A DNA stretch of 64,000 nucleotides from Candidatus Marispirochaeta associata (GCA_001749745.1 JWTM01000475.1:62001-126000); one strand, 5' to 3'; positions 17,935 through 28,375 are shown, counted from the stretch's first letter. Notes: generated from the sequence alone by a model not told the origin. Numbers and translations are program-made.

Positions 17935-19830
17935 ATGGCAAACGATAAGGGATGCTGGGACAAGGACGATAAGGATCACGGGCCTCAAGAGGATAAACCG
18001 TTTTTTCAGAAGCATCAGTTCTCGTTCTGGTACTTTTTAGCGGTAATCATGGGGCTGATGCTGGTAAACGCCTTTATGGCCCAAACACCGGTGGATCAAC
18101 AGGAGATCCCCTTCAGCGAATTCAAGGCGAAGATTCGTGCCGGCGAGATAGCCACCGTCGAGATGGGGAGCGACTATTATATTGGGATTCCGGAAGGGGA
18201 GTATGTATATCGTACCGTCCCGGTGGATGATCCCGACTTTGTTCCCCTGTTGGAGGAACAGGGCGTAAACTACTACGCCGTCCTGGAGCGGGATCCGGTA
18301 CTGCTCAACATGCTCTTAGGCTGGGTACTGCCCCTAGGAATTCTCTTCATCGTGTGGCGATTCATGTTCAAGCGCATGGGAGACATGGGGGGCAACGTGA
18401 TGTCCTTCGGTAAGAACAAATCGATTATCGTGGCCGAGGGCTCCACCGGGGTCACCTTCGACGATGTAGCCGGCGCCGATGAGGCCAAGGATGAGCTGGT
18501 AGAGGTGGTCGACTTCCTGAAGACGCCGGACAAGTACCTGGAGATAGGCGGAAAAATCCCCAAGGGTATTCTCCTGGTAGGTCCTCCGGGAACCGGAAAA
18601 ACCCTTCTGGCGAGGGCCGTGGCCGGGAACGCCGGGGTTCCCTTTTTTCGGATGAGCGGCGCCGACTTCGTCGAGATGTTCGTCGGCGTGGGAGCAGCCC
18701 GGGTGCGGGATCTCTTCAAACAGGCCCGGGAGAAGGCGCCCTGTATTATCTTCATCGACGAGCTGGATGCAATCGGCAAGTCCCGGGTCAACTCCATGGG
18801 CGGGAACGACGAGCGGGAAACAACCCTGAACCAGCTCTTAGTCGAGATGGACGGATTCGACGCGGCCTCGGGAGTAATTATTCTGGCGGCAACGAACCGG
18901 CCGGAGATCCTCGATCCGGCCCTGCTGCGGCCGGGGCGCTTCGACCGGCAGGTCTTGGTAGACAAACCGGACTACGCCGGTCGGGCCATGATCCTGAAGA
19001 TACACAGCCAGAACGTCAAACTCGACGATACGGTCGATCTGGATGAGGTGGCCAAGATGACGCCCGGTTTCGTCGGGGCGGATCTGGCCAACATCGTCAA
19101 CGAAGCGGCTCTCTTAGCGGTGCGGAACGGACGGACCCGGATAATCAACGCCGACTTCAAGGAGGCGATCGAGAAGGTTGTCGCCGGCCTCGAGAAAAAG
19201 AGCAAGCTGATCAATCCCAAGGAGCGGGAGACCGTCGCCTACCACGAGACCGGCCACGCCCTGGTGGCGGCCTTCACCCCCGATGCGGATCCGGTATCGA
19301 AGATCTCGATCGTTCCCCGGGGACTCGGAGCGCTGGGTTACACCCTGCAGACCCCCACCGAAGATCGCTATCTGATGACCGAAGAGGAGCTCTTAGGCCG
19401 TATCGACGTATTGTTAGGCGGCCGGGCGGCCGAGGAGCTCATCTACGGCAAGATCTCCACCGGGGCCGCGAACGATCTGAGCCGAGCGACGGACATTGTC
19501 CGCAGCATGATAACGGAGTACGGGATGAGCGACCGCTTCCGTAATGTAGCCCTCTCCAAGCGCTCCGCCCAGATGCTCGGCGGCAGGGATCCTTACATGC
19601 AGCGGGAGTACTCGGAATCGACCCAGAGCTATATCGACGATGAGATGGCGCGGCTAATCGAGGAACGCTACGGCAAGGTGAAGAACTTCCTGAACGAGAA
19701 GAAGGATCTCCTGGAGAATATCACCCAGGTTCTTCTCAAAAACGAGATTATCGAGAAGGAGGAGTTCTTCAAACTGATCGGGAAGGATTCGACCGATACT
19801 TCCGATCAGGAGGATCAGGAGATCGCCTAG
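17935..19830 (+). CDS. ftsH: ATP-dependent zinc metalloprotease FtsH
   Basis: 631 residues. An N-terminal cytoplasmic stretch precedes two membrane helices (about 30-50 and 120-140) flanking a short periplasmic domain. The AAA+ module follows, with Walker A GPPGTGKT (near 220), Walker [13 protein letters not shown], and the second region of homology [20 protein letters not shown]. The peptidase has the zinc motif HETGH (near 440) and the third ligand Asp in the following helix ([12 protein letters not shown]). It degrades misfolded membrane proteins and short-lived regulators. A Lys/Asp/Glu-rich tail of about 20 residues ends the protein. The stop overlaps the stop of the convergent aminotransferase gene (CTAG shared). 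Confidence 0.97.
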   Translation: MANDKGCWDKDDKDHGPQEDKPFFQKHQFSFWYFLAVIMGLMLVNAFMAQTPVDQQEIPFSEFKAKIRAGEIATVEMGSDYYIGIPEGEYVYRTVPVDDPDFVPLLEEQGVNYYAVLERDPVLLNMLLGWVLPLGILFIVWRFMFKRMGDMGGNVMSFGKNKSIIVAEGSTGVTFDDVAGADEAKDELVEVVDFLKTPDKYLEIGGKIPKGILLVGPPGTGKTLLARAVAGNAGVPFFRMSGADFVEMFVGVGAARVRDLFKQAREKAPCIIFIDELDAIGKSRVNSMGGNDERETTLNQLLVEMDGFDAASGVIILAATNRPEILDPALLRPGRFDRQVLVDKPDYAGRAMILKIHSQNVKLDDTVDLDEVAKMTPGFVGADLANIVNEAALLAVRNGRTRIINADFKEAIEKVVAGLEKKSKLINPKERETVAYHETGHALVAAFTPDADPVSKISIVPRGLGALGYTLQTPTEDRYLMTEEELLGRIDVLLGGRAAEELIYGKISTGAANDLSRATDIVRSMITEYGMSDRFRNVALSKRSAQMLGGRDPYMQREYSESTQSYIDDEMARLIEERYGKVKNFLNEKKDLLENITQVLLKNEIIEKEEFFKLIGKDSTDTSDQEDQEIA

Positions 19831-21332
19831 AATCCCGGCACGAGCGGGAGGGCATCCAGATCGAACTCCCGCTCTGCCGCTGATTGTGTATAATATTCAC
19901 CGCAGGCGCAGTCGAAACGGTACCGAGCGGCCCACTCCGTATGATGAGCGCTGATCTCCCGCAACGCCTCGAGCAGGATCTCAAGCTCTCTACTGCTCAT
20001 GGTCGGGTGCAGCGAAACCCGGATCCAGCCCGGCTTGTGGGAAAGGTCGCCGTGATCGATCTCCTGAGTGATCTCCTGGGACTGCTCCCGGCTTACCTTG
20101 AGCAGAAAGTGACCGTAGGTACCGGCGCAGGAGCAGCCGCCCCGGGCCTGGATTCCGTAACGGTCGTTCAAGAGGCGTACGATGAGGTTGTGGTGAATCC
20201 CCTCCATGTAGAAGGAGATTACCCCGATTCGCGGATCATCGGTATCGGCCAGGATATGAATCCCGGGAATCTCACGCATGCCCTGCATCGCCTCGCTTAT
20301 AAGCTCCCGCTCTCGGGCTTCGATCTTCTCGACCCCCATCTCCTCTTTGAGCCTTACCGCCAGCGCCGCCCGCATTGCCTGCAGAAAACCTGGGGTACCC
20401 CCGTCCTCCCGGGCCTCGATATCGGTCACGTAGCTCCGCTCGCCCCAGCGGTTGGTCCAGGTTACCGTACCGCCGCCGGGATTGTCGGGAATGGTGTTAT
20501 GGTAGAGCTTCGAATCGAAGATCATCACCCCGGAACTGCCCGGCCCGCCAAGGAATTTATGGGGCGAGAAGAATACCGCATCCAGATAGCCTTCGGGATC
20601 CCCCGCGGGATGCATGTCGATCGTGACATAGGGAGCGGAGGCGGCAAAATCGACGAAGGCCCATCCGCCGTGGCGGTGCATGATCCTGGCCAGTTCCCGG
20701 TAGGGCGGGAAGAGCCCGGTCACGTTGGAACAGGCGGAGAAGGCGCCGATCTTGATCTTACGATCCTTGTAGCGCTCGAGCTCGGCCTCCAGACGGGCGG
20801 GATCGACCTTGAGGTTTTCATCCGGTTCGAGAACGATCACGTCCGCCTCGGTCTCCAGCCAGGAGATATGGTTCGAGTGATGTTCCATGTGGGTCACGAA
20901 GACCACCGGGCACTCGTCGTCGCAGGCGGCGTCCTCCCGACGGGCGGGAAGTCCCCGGCTCAGATCCCTGAGCCGCTCGGGCACTCGAATACCGAGCATC
21001 CGCTGCAGTTTGTTGACGACGCCGGTCATCCCCGAGCCGGCGGTAATGATCACGTCCTCGGGGCCGGCGTTTACATGGCGCTTCAGGATCTGATGAGCCT
21101 GATGGTAAGCGGCCGTCATCGCCCGGCCGGTGGTGGAGGACTCGGAGTGGGTGTTGCCCACCAGCGGACCGATAGTCCGCATCATTTGCTCCTCGATCGG
21201 TCCGTAGAGCCGTCCCGAGGCAATCCAGTCGGTATAGATCAGGGGTTTTGATCCAAAGGGGGTCTCTATCTCGGCATCGATGCCGACGATTCCCGCCCGA
21301 AAGGGCTGGAAATATGATTCAAGCTCACTCAT
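19827..21332 (-). CDS. Aminotransferase class V (cysteine desulfurase-like)
   Basis: 501 residues, longer than IscS/SufS (about 400). The PLP lysine is in [15 protein letters not shown] (near 268), preceded by [12 protein letters not shown] with the Asp that contacts the PLP pyridine nitrogen. [11 protein letters not shown] supplies the ring-stacking His. A cysteine-rich loop [12 protein letters not shown] lies where desulfurases carry the persulfide Cys, although its context differs from IscS. The C-terminal ~60 residues include [10 protein letters not shown]. Cysteine desulfuration or selenocysteine lyase activity is possible, but it belongs to a less characterised branch and the substrate is uncertain. 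GGAG precedes the ATG. It stands alone between nfo and ftsH. Confidence 0.82.
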   Translation of the reverse strand: MSELESYFQPFRAGIVGIDAEIETPFGSKPLIYTDWIASGRLYGPIEEQMMRTIGPLVGNTHSESSTTGRAMTAAYHQAHQILKRHVNAGPEDVIITAGSGMTGVVNKLQRMLGIRVPERLRDLSRGLPARREDAACDDECPVVFVTHMEHHSNHISWLETEADVIVLEPDENLKVDPARLEAELERYKDRKIKIGAFSACSNVTGLFPPYRELARIMHRHGGWAFVDFAASAPYVTIDMHPAGDPEGYLDAVFFSPHKFLGGPGSSGVMIFDSKLYHNTIPDNPGGGTVTWTNRWGERSYVTDIEAREDGGTPGFLQAMRAALAVRLKEEMGVEKIEARERELISEAMQGMREIPGIHILADTDDPRIGVISFYMEGIHHNLIVRLLNDRYGIQARGGCSCAGTYGHFLLKVSREQSQEITQEIDHGDLSHKPGWIRVSLHPTMSSRELEILLEALREISAHHTEWAARYRFDCACGEYYTQSAAEREFDLDALPLVPGF

Positions 21333-21359
21333 CAGGTTCTCCGTGCTTCTGCTTGCCTC

Positions 21360-21388
21360 AGTATAACATAGACCCGTATATGCGGAAT
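21360..21388 (-). promoter_or_regulatory. Promoter candidate for the class V aminotransferase
   Basis: On the minus strand a consensus-like TATACT (21365-21360) lies 27 nt before the ATG at 21332. The hexamer 17 bp upstream (ATTCCG) is a poor -35. Confidence 0.4.
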
Positions 21389-21389
21389 A

Positions 21390-22235
21390 CTAGATGCCTG
21401 CGAACTCCCGCAAGCGGCTGATCTCATCGGGCCAGCGCTCGGGGTCGGTGGTCTCCAGGATCAAGGGAATATCGTCGGTGCGGGGATCCTCCATCAGGAA
21501 TCGAAACGCATCCCAGCCGATGTTCCCCTCCCCCAGGCTCGCGTGGCGGTCGACCCGGCTCTCGAAACCCGACTTGGCGTCGTTGAGGTGCATCCCTTTC
21601 AGCCATTCGAAGCCGACGATATCCCCGAAGGCCTGCATGGTCTTATCGTAGAGCTTCCGGCTGCGGATATCATAGCCGGCTGCGAAGGCGTGGCAGGTAT
21701 CGATACAGACCCCTACCCGGCTTTTCTCCTCGGTCAGATCGATCAAGCGCGCCAGGTGTTCGAAGGAGTAGCCCACCGCACTGCCCTGGCCGGCGGTATT
21801 CTCGATGACCAGTACCGCGCTTGCGCTAGCCTCGATCGCCTCGTTCATCCCCTCGGCAATCAGCTCTAGGCACTGATCCTCATCGATCTCCTTTAAATGA
21901 CTTCCGGGATGGAAATTGAGCAGCCTCAGACCCAACGCCTCCGCCCGCTGAAGCTCATGGATAAAGGAGTCCAGGCTCTTACGCCGTTTTTCCGGGTCGG
22001 GGTTCCCCAGATTGATAAGATAGGAGTCATGGGGAAGCACCATCCCCGGATCGAACTTCAGTTCACCCATGGCTTCGGTGAAGCCCTCGATATTCTGAGT
22101 CGTCAGGGGCTTTGAACGCCACTGACGCTGATTCTTGGTAAAGAGGGCGAAGGCGTTCGCTCCGATCTCCTCTGCATTCTGCGGCGCGTTTTCTACCCCG
22201 CCGGCAGCGCTTACGTGGGCGCCGATATACTTCAT
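21390..22235 (-). CDS. nfo: Endonuclease IV (AP endonuclease)
   Basis: 281 residues, the usual length. It incises DNA at abasic sites. The tri-zinc TIM barrel ligands are visible in order: GAHVSAAGG at the start, [59 protein letters not shown] and the final [10 protein letters not shown]. The ATG overlaps the stop of the metallophosphoesterase gene by 4 nt. It is the last gene of the nfeD-floA operon, an unusual place for a repair enzyme; co-expression rather than shared function is the safe reading. Confidence 0.96.
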   Translation of the reverse strand: MKYIGAHVSAAGGVENAPQNAEEIGANAFALFTKNQRQWRSKPLTTQNIEGFTEAMGELKFDPGMVLPHDSYLINLGNPDPEKRRKSLDSFIHELQRAEALGLRLLNFHPGSHLKEIDEDQCLELIAEGMNEAIEASASAVLVIENTAGQGSAVGYSFEHLARLIDLTEEKSRVGVCIDTCHAFAAGYDIRSRKLYDKTMQAFGDIVGFEWLKGMHLNDAKSGFESRVDRHASLGEGNIGWDAFRFLMEDPRTDDIPLILETTDPERWPDEISRLREFAGI

Positions 22236-22972
22236 TCTTCCTCCAGATAGTGTACGCTGCTGATTATAGTATCTTTGTCCACGCGGATTCTGCGCCAGCC
22301 GATCAGGCGGTGGTCTATCTGAAATCCCTCCGCCTGCTGATCGATCTGCACGAAGGTAGAGGGAGTTAGATAGATATCGATTCCCTTGCTACAGACTGTC
22401 TTATCCGCGTGATAATGGCCGCAGAATATAGAGCAGCACTTCCCGGTGGAGCTGATCCGCTGCTGAACCTCCTCCATATTCAGGAGGGGATACTTCAGAT
22501 CCATATAGTAGACATCGGCCTTCACTGGGGGATGGTGCATGAAGATCAGGAGAGGACCATCCCCAGCCGACCTTAGCCGCGCGGCAAGAAAATCGAGCTG
22601 TTCGTTCGAGAGCGAGGCCTCGGCGGTGTCGAGAAAGAGAGACGGAACGGATCCGATGGTGCGCTCATAGTAGAGCCTCCCCTCTTTTAATTCATCCTGA
22701 AAACCGAAGGCTTCGGCTAACAGCACCGTGTCGTCGTGATTACCTGGAATGACGAAAACCGGAACGGAGAGAACCTTCAGTTCTTCCCGGATCCAGCCGT
22801 AGATCTCGGCGAATCCGTCTCGGTAGCAGAGATCCCCGCCGACGACCACCGCATCCAGGGCTTGAACTCTCAGTTCGGCTACGATGCGTCGGAAACGGGC
22901 GCGCACATCCACTTCGTAGGGAAACTCTCCCTCGAATCCGATGTGGAGATCGGTGATATGAGCAATAATCAC
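22232..22972 (-). CDS. Calcineurin-like metallophosphoesterase
   Basis: 246 residues. The five metallophosphoesterase motifs are present: ITDLHIG at residue 5, [24 protein letters not shown] and FCGHYHAD. These bind two metal ions in a phosphoesterase of the class III cyclic-nucleotide phosphodiesterase-like (CpdA) group. The length and layout fit CpdA-like cAMP/cGMP phosphodiesterases, but the substrate is not determinable. The start codon directly follows the stop of the 153-aa gene (no gap) and the stop overlaps nfo by 4 nt. Confidence 0.88.
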   Translation of the reverse strand: MIIAHITDLHIGFEGEFPYEVDVRARFRRIVAELRVQALDAVVVGGDLCYRDGFAEIYGWIREELKVLSVPVFVIPGNHDDTVLLAEAFGFQDELKEGRLYYERTIGSVPSLFLDTAEASLSNEQLDFLAARLRSAGDGPLLIFMHHPPVKADVYYMDLKYPLLNMEEVQQRISSTGKCCSIFCGHYHADKTVCSKGIDIYLTPSTFVQIDQQAEGFQIDHRLIGWRRIRVDKDTIISSVHYLEEE

Positions 22973-23434
22973 TTAATGATGCTCCCCGAAAGGCTCCCGC
23001 CGGAGGGCCTTGGGGGTGTCCAGAATCTCCTTCCAGATAATCGCCTGTCGCAGTCGGCGCCGGCCGAGGGATATCCTCGGTCCCGGCTCGGGGACTGCTT
23101 CGGCTCTCAGATCCTGGGCAAAGACGCTCACCGTACCCACGGGTTCCTCGGCGTTCAGAGCCTGCGCACCCCGGGCGGCGGAGTCATCCTGGGAGACGGC
23201 TTCCGCCTCCCCGTTCTCCAGCACCTTCTGCCGCTTCACCCAGCGGCCGGCCGCCGCCTCGTCCCAGTCGTAGATATCCTCCCGCTCCTGTTCCACAACC
23301 TGAGTCGGCGACGGGTCCGCCGTTTTTCCCGCGGGCTTCCTCCGCATCCTCCCGAAGGCCAGCCGCGGAACGACCCACACCAGGATGAGCACCGCGAAGG
23401 TGAGGAGAAGCTCCAAGAGATCGCTAATCGCCAT
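22973..23434 (-). CDS. Hypothetical single-pass membrane protein in the floA operon
   Basis: 153 residues; not recognised. An N-terminal membrane helix ([20 protein letters not shown], about 5-25) is followed by a basic stretch and a long polar, probably disordered region rich in Ala, Glu and Pro. A conserved-looking basic tail ([20 protein letters not shown]) resembles a short interaction segment. The ATG lies inside the end of floA (11-nt overlap) and the stop abuts the phosphoesterase start, so it is translationally coupled on both sides. Its position suggests a partner of the flotillin-like scaffold; this is inference only. Confidence 0.7.
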   Translation of the reverse strand: MAISDLLELLLTFAVLILVWVVPRLAFGRMRRKPAGKTADPSPTQVVEQEREDIYDWDEAAAGRWVKRQKVLENGEAEAVSQDDSAARGAQALNAEEPVGTVSVFAQDLRAEAVPEPGPRISLGRRRLRQAIIWKEILDTPKALRREPFGEHH

Positions 23435-24413
23435 TCTGCATATCTTCGCCGCCGATCGACTCGCGCATCGTGGTATCGGCCTGGATATTCTTCAGCCGGT
23501 AGTAGTCCATTACGCCCAGATGACCGGCTCTAAAGGCTTCGGCGATCGCCTTGGGAATCTCCGCCTCTTCCAGCACGACCTTGGCCCGATTCTCCTGTAC
23601 CAGGGCGACCATCTCCTGCTCCCTGGCTTGCGCCGCGGCCCGCCTCTGCTCGGCCACCGCCTGGAAGCGCCGCTTGTCCGCCTCGGCCTGGTCGGCCTGA
23701 AGCTTGGCGCCGACATTGGAACCTACGTCGACATCGGCGATGTCGATGGAGAGAATCTCGAAGGCCGTCCCGGCGTCGAGACCCTTCTCCAATACGGTCT
23801 TGGAGATCTGATCGGGGTTCTCCAGCACATGGGCGTAGGTCTCGGAGGAGCCGATGGTGGTGACGATCCCTTCGCCGACCCGGGCGATGATCGTCTCTTC
23901 CTTGGCGCCGCCGATCAGCCGCTCCAGATTGGCCCGCACGGTAACCCGCGCCTTAGCGCGGAGCTGAATCCCGTCCTTGGCTACCGCATCGATGGTCGTC
24001 TTGCCGGTCTCCGGATTGGGACAGTCGATTACCTTCGGATTAACGCTGGTCTTTACCGCTTCGAGTACGTCCCGCCCCGCCAGATCGATAGCCGCCGCCC
24101 GATCGAAGCGCAGGGGAATATCCGCCTTGAGGGCGGCGATCAAGGCCTTCGAGACCCGGAGCACGTCCCCGCCGGCCAGGAAGTGGGTTTCCAGAAGATC
24201 GGAGTGTATATCGATGCCTCCCTTGGCGAGCATGATCCTCGAATCGACGATGGTCGTGATCTTCACCCGCCGGATCCACATACCGATCAGCCGCCCCATC
24301 CCGATGGCGGCTCCCGATAAGAGCGCCCGGAACCAGAGACTGAAAAACTTCAGGAAGATGGCCAACAGGGCCAGAATAATCAGACCTAAAACGACATAGG
24401 CTACAATAATCAT
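23424..24413 (-). CDS. floA: Flotillin-like protein FloA (UPF0365)
   Basis: 329 residues, the family length. An N-terminal hydrophobic hairpin (about 2-40) is followed by an SPFH-type domain ([31 protein letters not shown]) and a C-terminal helical oligomerisation region rich in Ala/Glu ([20 protein letters not shown]). FloA proteins assemble in membrane foci and organise functional microdomains. Pairing with NfeD proteins upstream is the standard bacterial arrangement. The start overlaps the short nfeD gene by 4 nt. Confidence 0.95.
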   Translation of the reverse strand: MIIVAYVVLGLIILALLAIFLKFFSLWFRALLSGAAIGMGRLIGMWIRRVKITTIVDSRIMLAKGGIDIHSDLLETHFLAGGDVLRVSKALIAALKADIPLRFDRAAAIDLAGRDVLEAVKTSVNPKVIDCPNPETGKTTIDAVAKDGIQLRAKARVTVRANLERLIGGAKEETIIARVGEGIVTTIGSSETYAHVLENPDQISKTVLEKGLDAGTAFEILSIDIADVDVGSNVGAKLQADQAEADKRRFQAVAEQRRAAAQAREQEMVALVQENRAKVVLEEAEIPKAIAEAFRAGHLGVMDYYRLKNIQADTTMRESIGGEDMQNGD

Positions 24414-24886
24414 ATCGTATTCTCCTCTATTACGATGATGCGGTTTCCTTCGATCTTCTCTATGCGAACTGCCGTACCGGGACTCAAGAACTCCCCATCG
24501 GTAACGACCGAAAGGCGCTCATCGCCGAACTGGGCGGTTCCGGCCGGCCGCAGCAGGGTTATCGCCGTGCCTGTAGCTCCTACCGCAACCGGTTTTCGTT
24601 CCTCCTCCTGAGGAGCTGCTCCCGAGGCCTGCCCTAAAATCAGGCGTTTACCCATGAAACTGCGGGGGAAGCGTTTCCAGTAGAAGAGGATCGCCGCAGG
24701 CACGATCAACAGGTTGGCCCCCAGGAAGATAAATCCGTAGAGATTCCCGAAGTCGTTGAAGACCATCACGATCCCGGCGATGATCGCTGCGACTCCGCCG
24801 ATACCGATCAGACCGGCGGAGGGGATGAAGAACTCCCCTAAAATTGCGACGATGCCGATGACACAGAGCAGGATCGGAAGCATCAT
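24410..24886 (-). CDS. Short NfeD-family membrane protein
   Basis: 158 residues. Three hydrophobic segments (about 1-20, 25-45, 50-70) precede a C-terminal OB-fold NfeD domain containing [20 protein letters not shown] and the ending [10 protein letters not shown]. It lacks the ClpP-like protease domain of the upstream long form. Short NfeD proteins are thought to act with the adjacent flotillin. It overlaps its neighbours by 4 nt on each side (ATGA), giving a tightly coupled nfeD-nfeD-floA unit. Confidence 0.9.
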   Translation of the reverse strand: MMLPILLCVIGIVAILGEFFIPSAGLIGIGGVAAIIAGIVMVFNDFGNLYGFIFLGANLLIVPAAILFYWKRFPRSFMGKRLILGQASGAAPQEEERKPVAVGATGTAITLLRPAGTAQFGDERLSVVTDGEFLSPGTAVRIEKIEGNRIIVIEENTI

Positions 24887-26352
24887 GCCGTCTGCTCCTT
24901 GACGACGACCCGGTAGCCCTGCGCCTCGATCACGATCAGCGGCGTGCCGGCCGGGAGGAACTCGCCCCGGGTCTGTACGCTTCTGCGACTGCCGGCGATC
25001 CGGGCCGTTCCCGAAGGACGAAGCTCGGTGATCGCCTCTCCCTCTTTTCCGACCAGGGAGTCGATCTTCTCGTCGGCGATAGTCAAGCCGGCCGCCACGT
25101 TGCGTTCGGGCGCGGCGGGTCCGAGTACCAGACGATTAAAGAAGCTCGTGCGCGGTACGATTAACAGCAGCAGGCCGAAGAAGACGAAGGAGCCCAGGAA
25201 AGCGATGCCCACCGCTCCGGCATTTTGCAGCATGATCTCCCGCTGCCACGGGGCTTCGGGAACGATGAAGTCCTGTTGCGAGAGAATCAGCGCCGCTGCC
25301 ATCAGAACGATTCCGGATATCCCCGCCGCCCCGAAACCGGGAATCACGAAGATCTCCACCGCCAAGAGGGCGATTCCGACCAGGAGCAGGATCAGCTCCA
25401 GGGAATCGAAGTAGCCCATCAGCGCGCTGCCCAAAAAGACTATCGCAAAGGCTAGGATCGCCACCGTCCCGGGCACGCCGAAACCGGGGGAGGTAATCTC
25501 CATGTAGAGTGCCACCAGCCCGACCAGTACTAATAGACTGACCGTCGCCGCCGAGGTAATGAAGACCACCAGCTGATCGAAGGCGTCGTAAGATTGAAAC
25601 CCGATATCCTCACTCCGGAATCCGAGCTGTTCGGCCAGATCCTCGACGGAGTTTGCGGATCCGGATGAGATGCCGTATCTCGCCATCTGGCCGGCGGTTA
25701 AGGTCAAGAGCTTGTCCTCGTCGGAGATCACCGGTCCCTCGATCAGTTCCAGCCCCTCGCTTTCGGCTTGACGCTTCAATGCCGGAAGTTCGTCGTCGGT
25801 GACTAACTTAAGCTCTCCGTCGACGCTCACCTCCTGCAGGATCACGTCGTCGTCCACCATAGCCAGTGCTACTCCCACCGGATAGCCGTTCTTCTCGGCC
25901 AGGGCGGCGAGCTGGGTACGCACCGCACTGACGCTCTTTTCCGGGGCCATTTCCATCCCCTCCGCGGTCTGAAAAACCGGTGCCGCGGCCCCGATGGAGG
26001 TGCCGGGCGCCATATAGATCCGGGAAGAGGCGAATGAGATCAGCGCCCCCGCCGACCAGCTGACCCCCAGCCCTTCGGCCGAGGCCGGAATATAGGCGAT
26101 GGTTTCGGCTTCCGTTACCGAGCCGATAAGCGTCGCGATCTGCAGGGCCGAGTCGACCCGCCCCCCGAAGGTGTTGATCTCGAATATAATCGTCCCGACC
26201 CCGGCCTCTTCGGCCTCCTGAATCCCCCGGCGGATAAAGACCACCTTGGAGGGTTCGATATCCCCCTCGATGGGCACCACCCAGACGCTCTCGGCCACAA
26301 GAACACCGGCGGCGAGCAAAACGAGGAGCAGTATGGTGATAATTCTTTTCAT
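24883..26352 (-). CDS. NfeD long form: ClpP-class membrane serine protease
   Basis: 489 residues. A signal peptide (1-20) is followed by a ClpP-like domain: VPIEGDIEPSKVVFIRRGI, INTFGGRVDSA, the nucleophile Ser in VSWSAGALISFA (near 100), and a lysine in APEKSVSAVR positioned as the general base of the Ser-Lys dyad seen in archaeal 1510-N. Five or six membrane helices (about 255-400) and a C-terminal NfeD OB-fold domain (ITELRPSGTARIAG) complete it. These proteases cleave membrane proteins such as stomatin/flotillin partners. It is first in the operon; its promoter reads TTGACA-N16-TACCTT. Confidence 0.92.
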   Translation of the reverse strand: MKRIITILLLVLLAAGVLVAESVWVVPIEGDIEPSKVVFIRRGIQEAEEAGVGTIIFEINTFGGRVDSALQIATLIGSVTEAETIAYIPASAEGLGVSWSAGALISFASSRIYMAPGTSIGAAAPVFQTAEGMEMAPEKSVSAVRTQLAALAEKNGYPVGVALAMVDDDVILQEVSVDGELKLVTDDELPALKRQAESEGLELIEGPVISDEDKLLTLTAGQMARYGISSGSANSVEDLAEQLGFRSEDIGFQSYDAFDQLVVFITSAATVSLLVLVGLVALYMEITSPGFGVPGTVAILAFAIVFLGSALMGYFDSLELILLLVGIALLAVEIFVIPGFGAAGISGIVLMAAALILSQQDFIVPEAPWQREIMLQNAGAVGIAFLGSFVFFGLLLLIVPRTSFFNRLVLGPAAPERNVAAGLTIADEKIDSLVGKEGEAITELRPSGTARIAGSRRSVQTRGEFLPAGTPLIVIEAQGYRVVVKEQTA

Positions 26353-26374
26353 CTGCAGCTATTGCCTCATCTTA

Positions 26375-26402
26375 AAGGTACCAAGGGTTGCGGGATTGTC
26401 AA
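26375..26402 (-). promoter_or_regulatory. Promoter of the nfeD-floA-nfo operon
   Basis: On the minus strand TTGACA (26402-26397), 16-bp spacer, TACCTT (26380-26375), 22 nt before the ATG. A GAGG lies about 13 nt before the start. Confidence 0.6.
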
Positions 26403-26412
26403 GGAAATTGAG

Positions 26413-26443
26413 TTGTACGGAAGCTCTACCCTCGCGTTATACT
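26413..26443 (+). promoter_or_regulatory. Leaderless-type promoter of the methyltransferase-like gene
   Basis: TTGTAC (26413-26418), 19-bp spacer, TATACT (26438-26443). The -10 ends 6 nt before the ATG at 26450 and no Shine-Dalgarno is present. It is back-to-back with the nfeD promoter. Confidence 0.55.
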
Positions 26444-26449
26444 ATTATC

Positions 26450-27460
26450 ATGCTGAAAACCGAACTGTTCGCTCCGCTACTGCGTGAGATTCCCCATCCC
26501 GGTCTGCCCTTCATGCCGATTACCATGATGTTCGCCGCCGATATGGTGCAGAAACCCTTCAGGGAGTACGCCACCCGGGCGGAGGTGCAGGCTGCGGGAC
26601 AGCTGGCTGTATCTCGGAAATTCAAAACAGCCCAGGTTTCGGCTATCTCCGACCCCTGCGTCGAAGCCGCCGACCGGGGCGCCGTTGTTCACTATCCGGA
26701 GGATGCACCGCCGGCGATTCGAGAAGAAACAGCCCTCCTTGCGGAGAAGTCTTCCCTCACGAAGCTTGCCCCCGTCTCCCCGGAAACCGGCCGACGCATG
26801 CGCAATCGTCTTGAGGTAATCCGACTCCTATCCGAAGGAACCGAACAAGGGACCATAGTCGAAGGCTGGGTAGAGGGGCCGACCGCTGAATCGGCGGACC
26901 TGCGAGGAATCAACCGGCTGATGCTGGATTTTTTCGATGATGAAGCCTTCATCGACGACCTCTTCGACAACGTAACCGAGCAGGCTATCCTCTTCGCCCG
27001 GGCTCAGATCGAAGCCGGGGCGCACATTATCGGCGTCGGCGACGCGGCCAGCTCCTTGATAGGTCCCGACCTATACGATCGCTTCTCCTTTCCCCGCACC
27101 AAACGTCTCGTGGATTTTATCCATCAAGCCGGCGCCGCGGTCCGGCTCCATATCTGCGGAAATATCTCTCAAATCGGCGAAGCGATAGGAAGGCTCACGA
27201 TCGATATGCTCGACGTGGACTCCATGAACCCGATGGAAAAGATGCGTGGCATGCTGGGCGATGCGGTCTGGCTCTGCGGAAATCTGGATCCGGTTCGTTC
27301 AATACTCAACGGCACGCCCGGGGAGATTAGAACGGAGGTCGCTGAGTGTCATGCCGCCGTCGGAAACCGCTTCATTGTAGGCGCCGGTTGTGAAATCCCC
27401 CGGAATACTCCAGAAGCAAACCTGAGCGCCCTGGGGGAGTACGCCCGGTTGCACCCTTGA
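26450..27460 (+). CDS. Uroporphyrinogen decarboxylase-fold methyltransferase (MtaA/CmuA-like)
   Basis: 336 residues from ATG 26450; a longer open frame begins inside the divergent nfeD gene and has no ribosome-binding site. The fold is that of HemE, but the C-terminal half carries the zinc ligands of cobalamin:thiol methyltransferases: His and Cys in RLHICGN, and a Cys in VGAGCEIPRNTPEANL. True HemE lacks this His-x-Cys. The GWVEGPTAESADLRG and HIIGVGDAASSLIGPD stretches also fit MtaA-like proteins. It probably transfers a methyl group from a corrinoid protein. No corrinoid protein or substrate-specific methyltransferase is nearby, so the methyl source is unknown. The AraC regulator just downstream may control it. 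Confidence 0.8.
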   Translation: MLKTELFAPLLREIPHPGLPFMPITMMFAADMVQKPFREYATRAEVQAAGQLAVSRKFKTAQVSAISDPCVEAADRGAVVHYPEDAPPAIREETALLAEKSSLTKLAPVSPETGRRMRNRLEVIRLLSEGTEQGTIVEGWVEGPTAESADLRGINRLMLDFFDDEAFIDDLFDNVTEQAILFARAQIEAGAHIIGVGDAASSLIGPDLYDRFSFPRTKRLVDFIHQAGAAVRLHICGNISQIGEAIGRLTIDMLDVDSMNPMEKMRGMLGDAVWLCGNLDPVRSILNGTPGEIRTEVAECHAAVGNRFIVGAGCEIPRNTPEANLSALGEYARLHP

Positions 27461-27486
27461 CCAATCAGCCCTTCCGGCCGGAGAAT
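27457..27486 (+). promoter_or_regulatory. Leaderless-type promoter of the AraC gene; -35 contains the upstream stop codon
   Basis: TTGACC (27457-27462) includes the TGA stop of the preceding gene; 18-bp spacer; GAGAAT (27481-27486). The -10 ends 7 nt before the ATG at 27494, and the intervening AGCCCCC contains no ribosome-binding site. Confidence 0.55.
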
Positions 27487-27493
27487 AGCCCCC

Positions 27494-28324
27494 ATGAGCG
27501 CGACCTCCGGCCGGGCCCACTTCCGCTACGACGGTCCCGACTCGGGGATCGCCGTCATGAGCGTCGAGGCGAGCCGGCACCGATTCCCGAAACACTCCCA
27601 CGAGTCCTACTACATCATCGGCCTGATGGAGGAGGGGGCGAGCTACTGCTATGGCCCCGAGCAGGAGGAGAGCCTGGCGGCGGCGGGAGACCTCTTCGTC
27701 ATCAATCCGGGTCAGGTTCACTCCGGGGTTCCCGCCGGGAATACCTCGGTCAGCTATCGGATGCTCTCTATCAACCGCGACCGTTTCGCCTCCCTGGGCC
27801 GCAGCGTCAACGACGACGAGACCCTTTTGCCCGAGTTCCCCATGCGCTTTAAAGCCGCCGAGGATCTGTGCCGCTTGATACGCCGCACTTACGCTCTCTT
27901 GGATCGCAGCTCTCCTCAACTCCTCACCGAAGAGACGATCCTCGATCTTGTGGCGGAGCTACTACCCCATGCCAGCCGGGACAAGGCCCTGCGTCTCCCA
28001 CCTTTTACGGATCATCCCGGACTGCGACGGGCGGAGGAGCTCCTCAGTCTCGACCTCGAAGAGAATCTCGATCTATCCACCATCGCCGCCGAAGCCGCCC
28101 TGAGTCCCTATCACTTCATCCGCTCCTTCAAGCGCTCCTACGGTCTCTCGCCCCATAAATATCGCACCCAGAAACGCATCGGAGCGGCCAAAGCGATGCT
28201 GCGGCAGGGAGTCGCGGCGGCGGAGGTCGCCCAGCGGCTCGGCTTCTACGATCAAAGCCATTTCTCCAACGCCTTTCACAGCTACACCGGTCTGACCCCC
28301 CGGGGCTACGCCTCGGGAACCTAG
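27494..28324 (+). CDS. AraC-family regulator with cupin sensor
   Basis: 276 residues. The N-terminal ~150 form a cupin-like AraC ligand-binding domain (HRFPKHSHESYYIIGLMEEG, LFVINPGQVHSG). The C-terminal ~100 contain two helix-turn-helix motifs: LSTIAAEAALSPYHFIRSFK and AAEVAQRLGFYDQSHFSNAF, ending TGLTPRGYAS. The His-x-His in the cupin could bind metal or a small ligand. Its place between the methyltransferase-like gene and the EamA transporter suggests it regulates one or both. Its own promoter looks leaderless. Confidence 0.93.
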   Translation: MSATSGRAHFRYDGPDSGIAVMSVEASRHRFPKHSHESYYIIGLMEEGASYCYGPEQEESLAAAGDLFVINPGQVHSGVPAGNTSVSYRMLSINRDRFASLGRSVNDDETLLPEFPMRFKAAEDLCRLIRRTYALLDRSSPQLLTEETILDLVAELLPHASRDKALRLPPFTDHPGLRRAEELLSLDLEENLDLSTIAAEAALSPYHFIRSFKRSYGLSPHKYRTQKRIGAAKAMLRQGVAAAEVAQRLGFYDQSHFSNAFHSYTGLTPRGYASGT

Positions 28325-28350
28325 ACAAAACAGCGCAATTTTTTCCAAGA

Positions 28351-28375
28351 TTGAAAAGCTGAATCCCGCTATACT
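28351..28375 (+). promoter_or_regulatory. Leaderless-type -10 before the EamA gene
   Basis: TATACT (28370-28375) ends 7 nt before the ATG at 28383. TTGAAA (28351-28356) is only 13 bp upstream, too close for an ideal -35. No Shine-Dalgarno is visible. Confidence 0.45.

Noticed and set aside
19884..21251. 455-codon plus-strand frame opposite the class V aminotransferase
   Set aside because: No family resemblance or ribosome-binding site; the minus-strand frame has the PLP lysine and other motifs.
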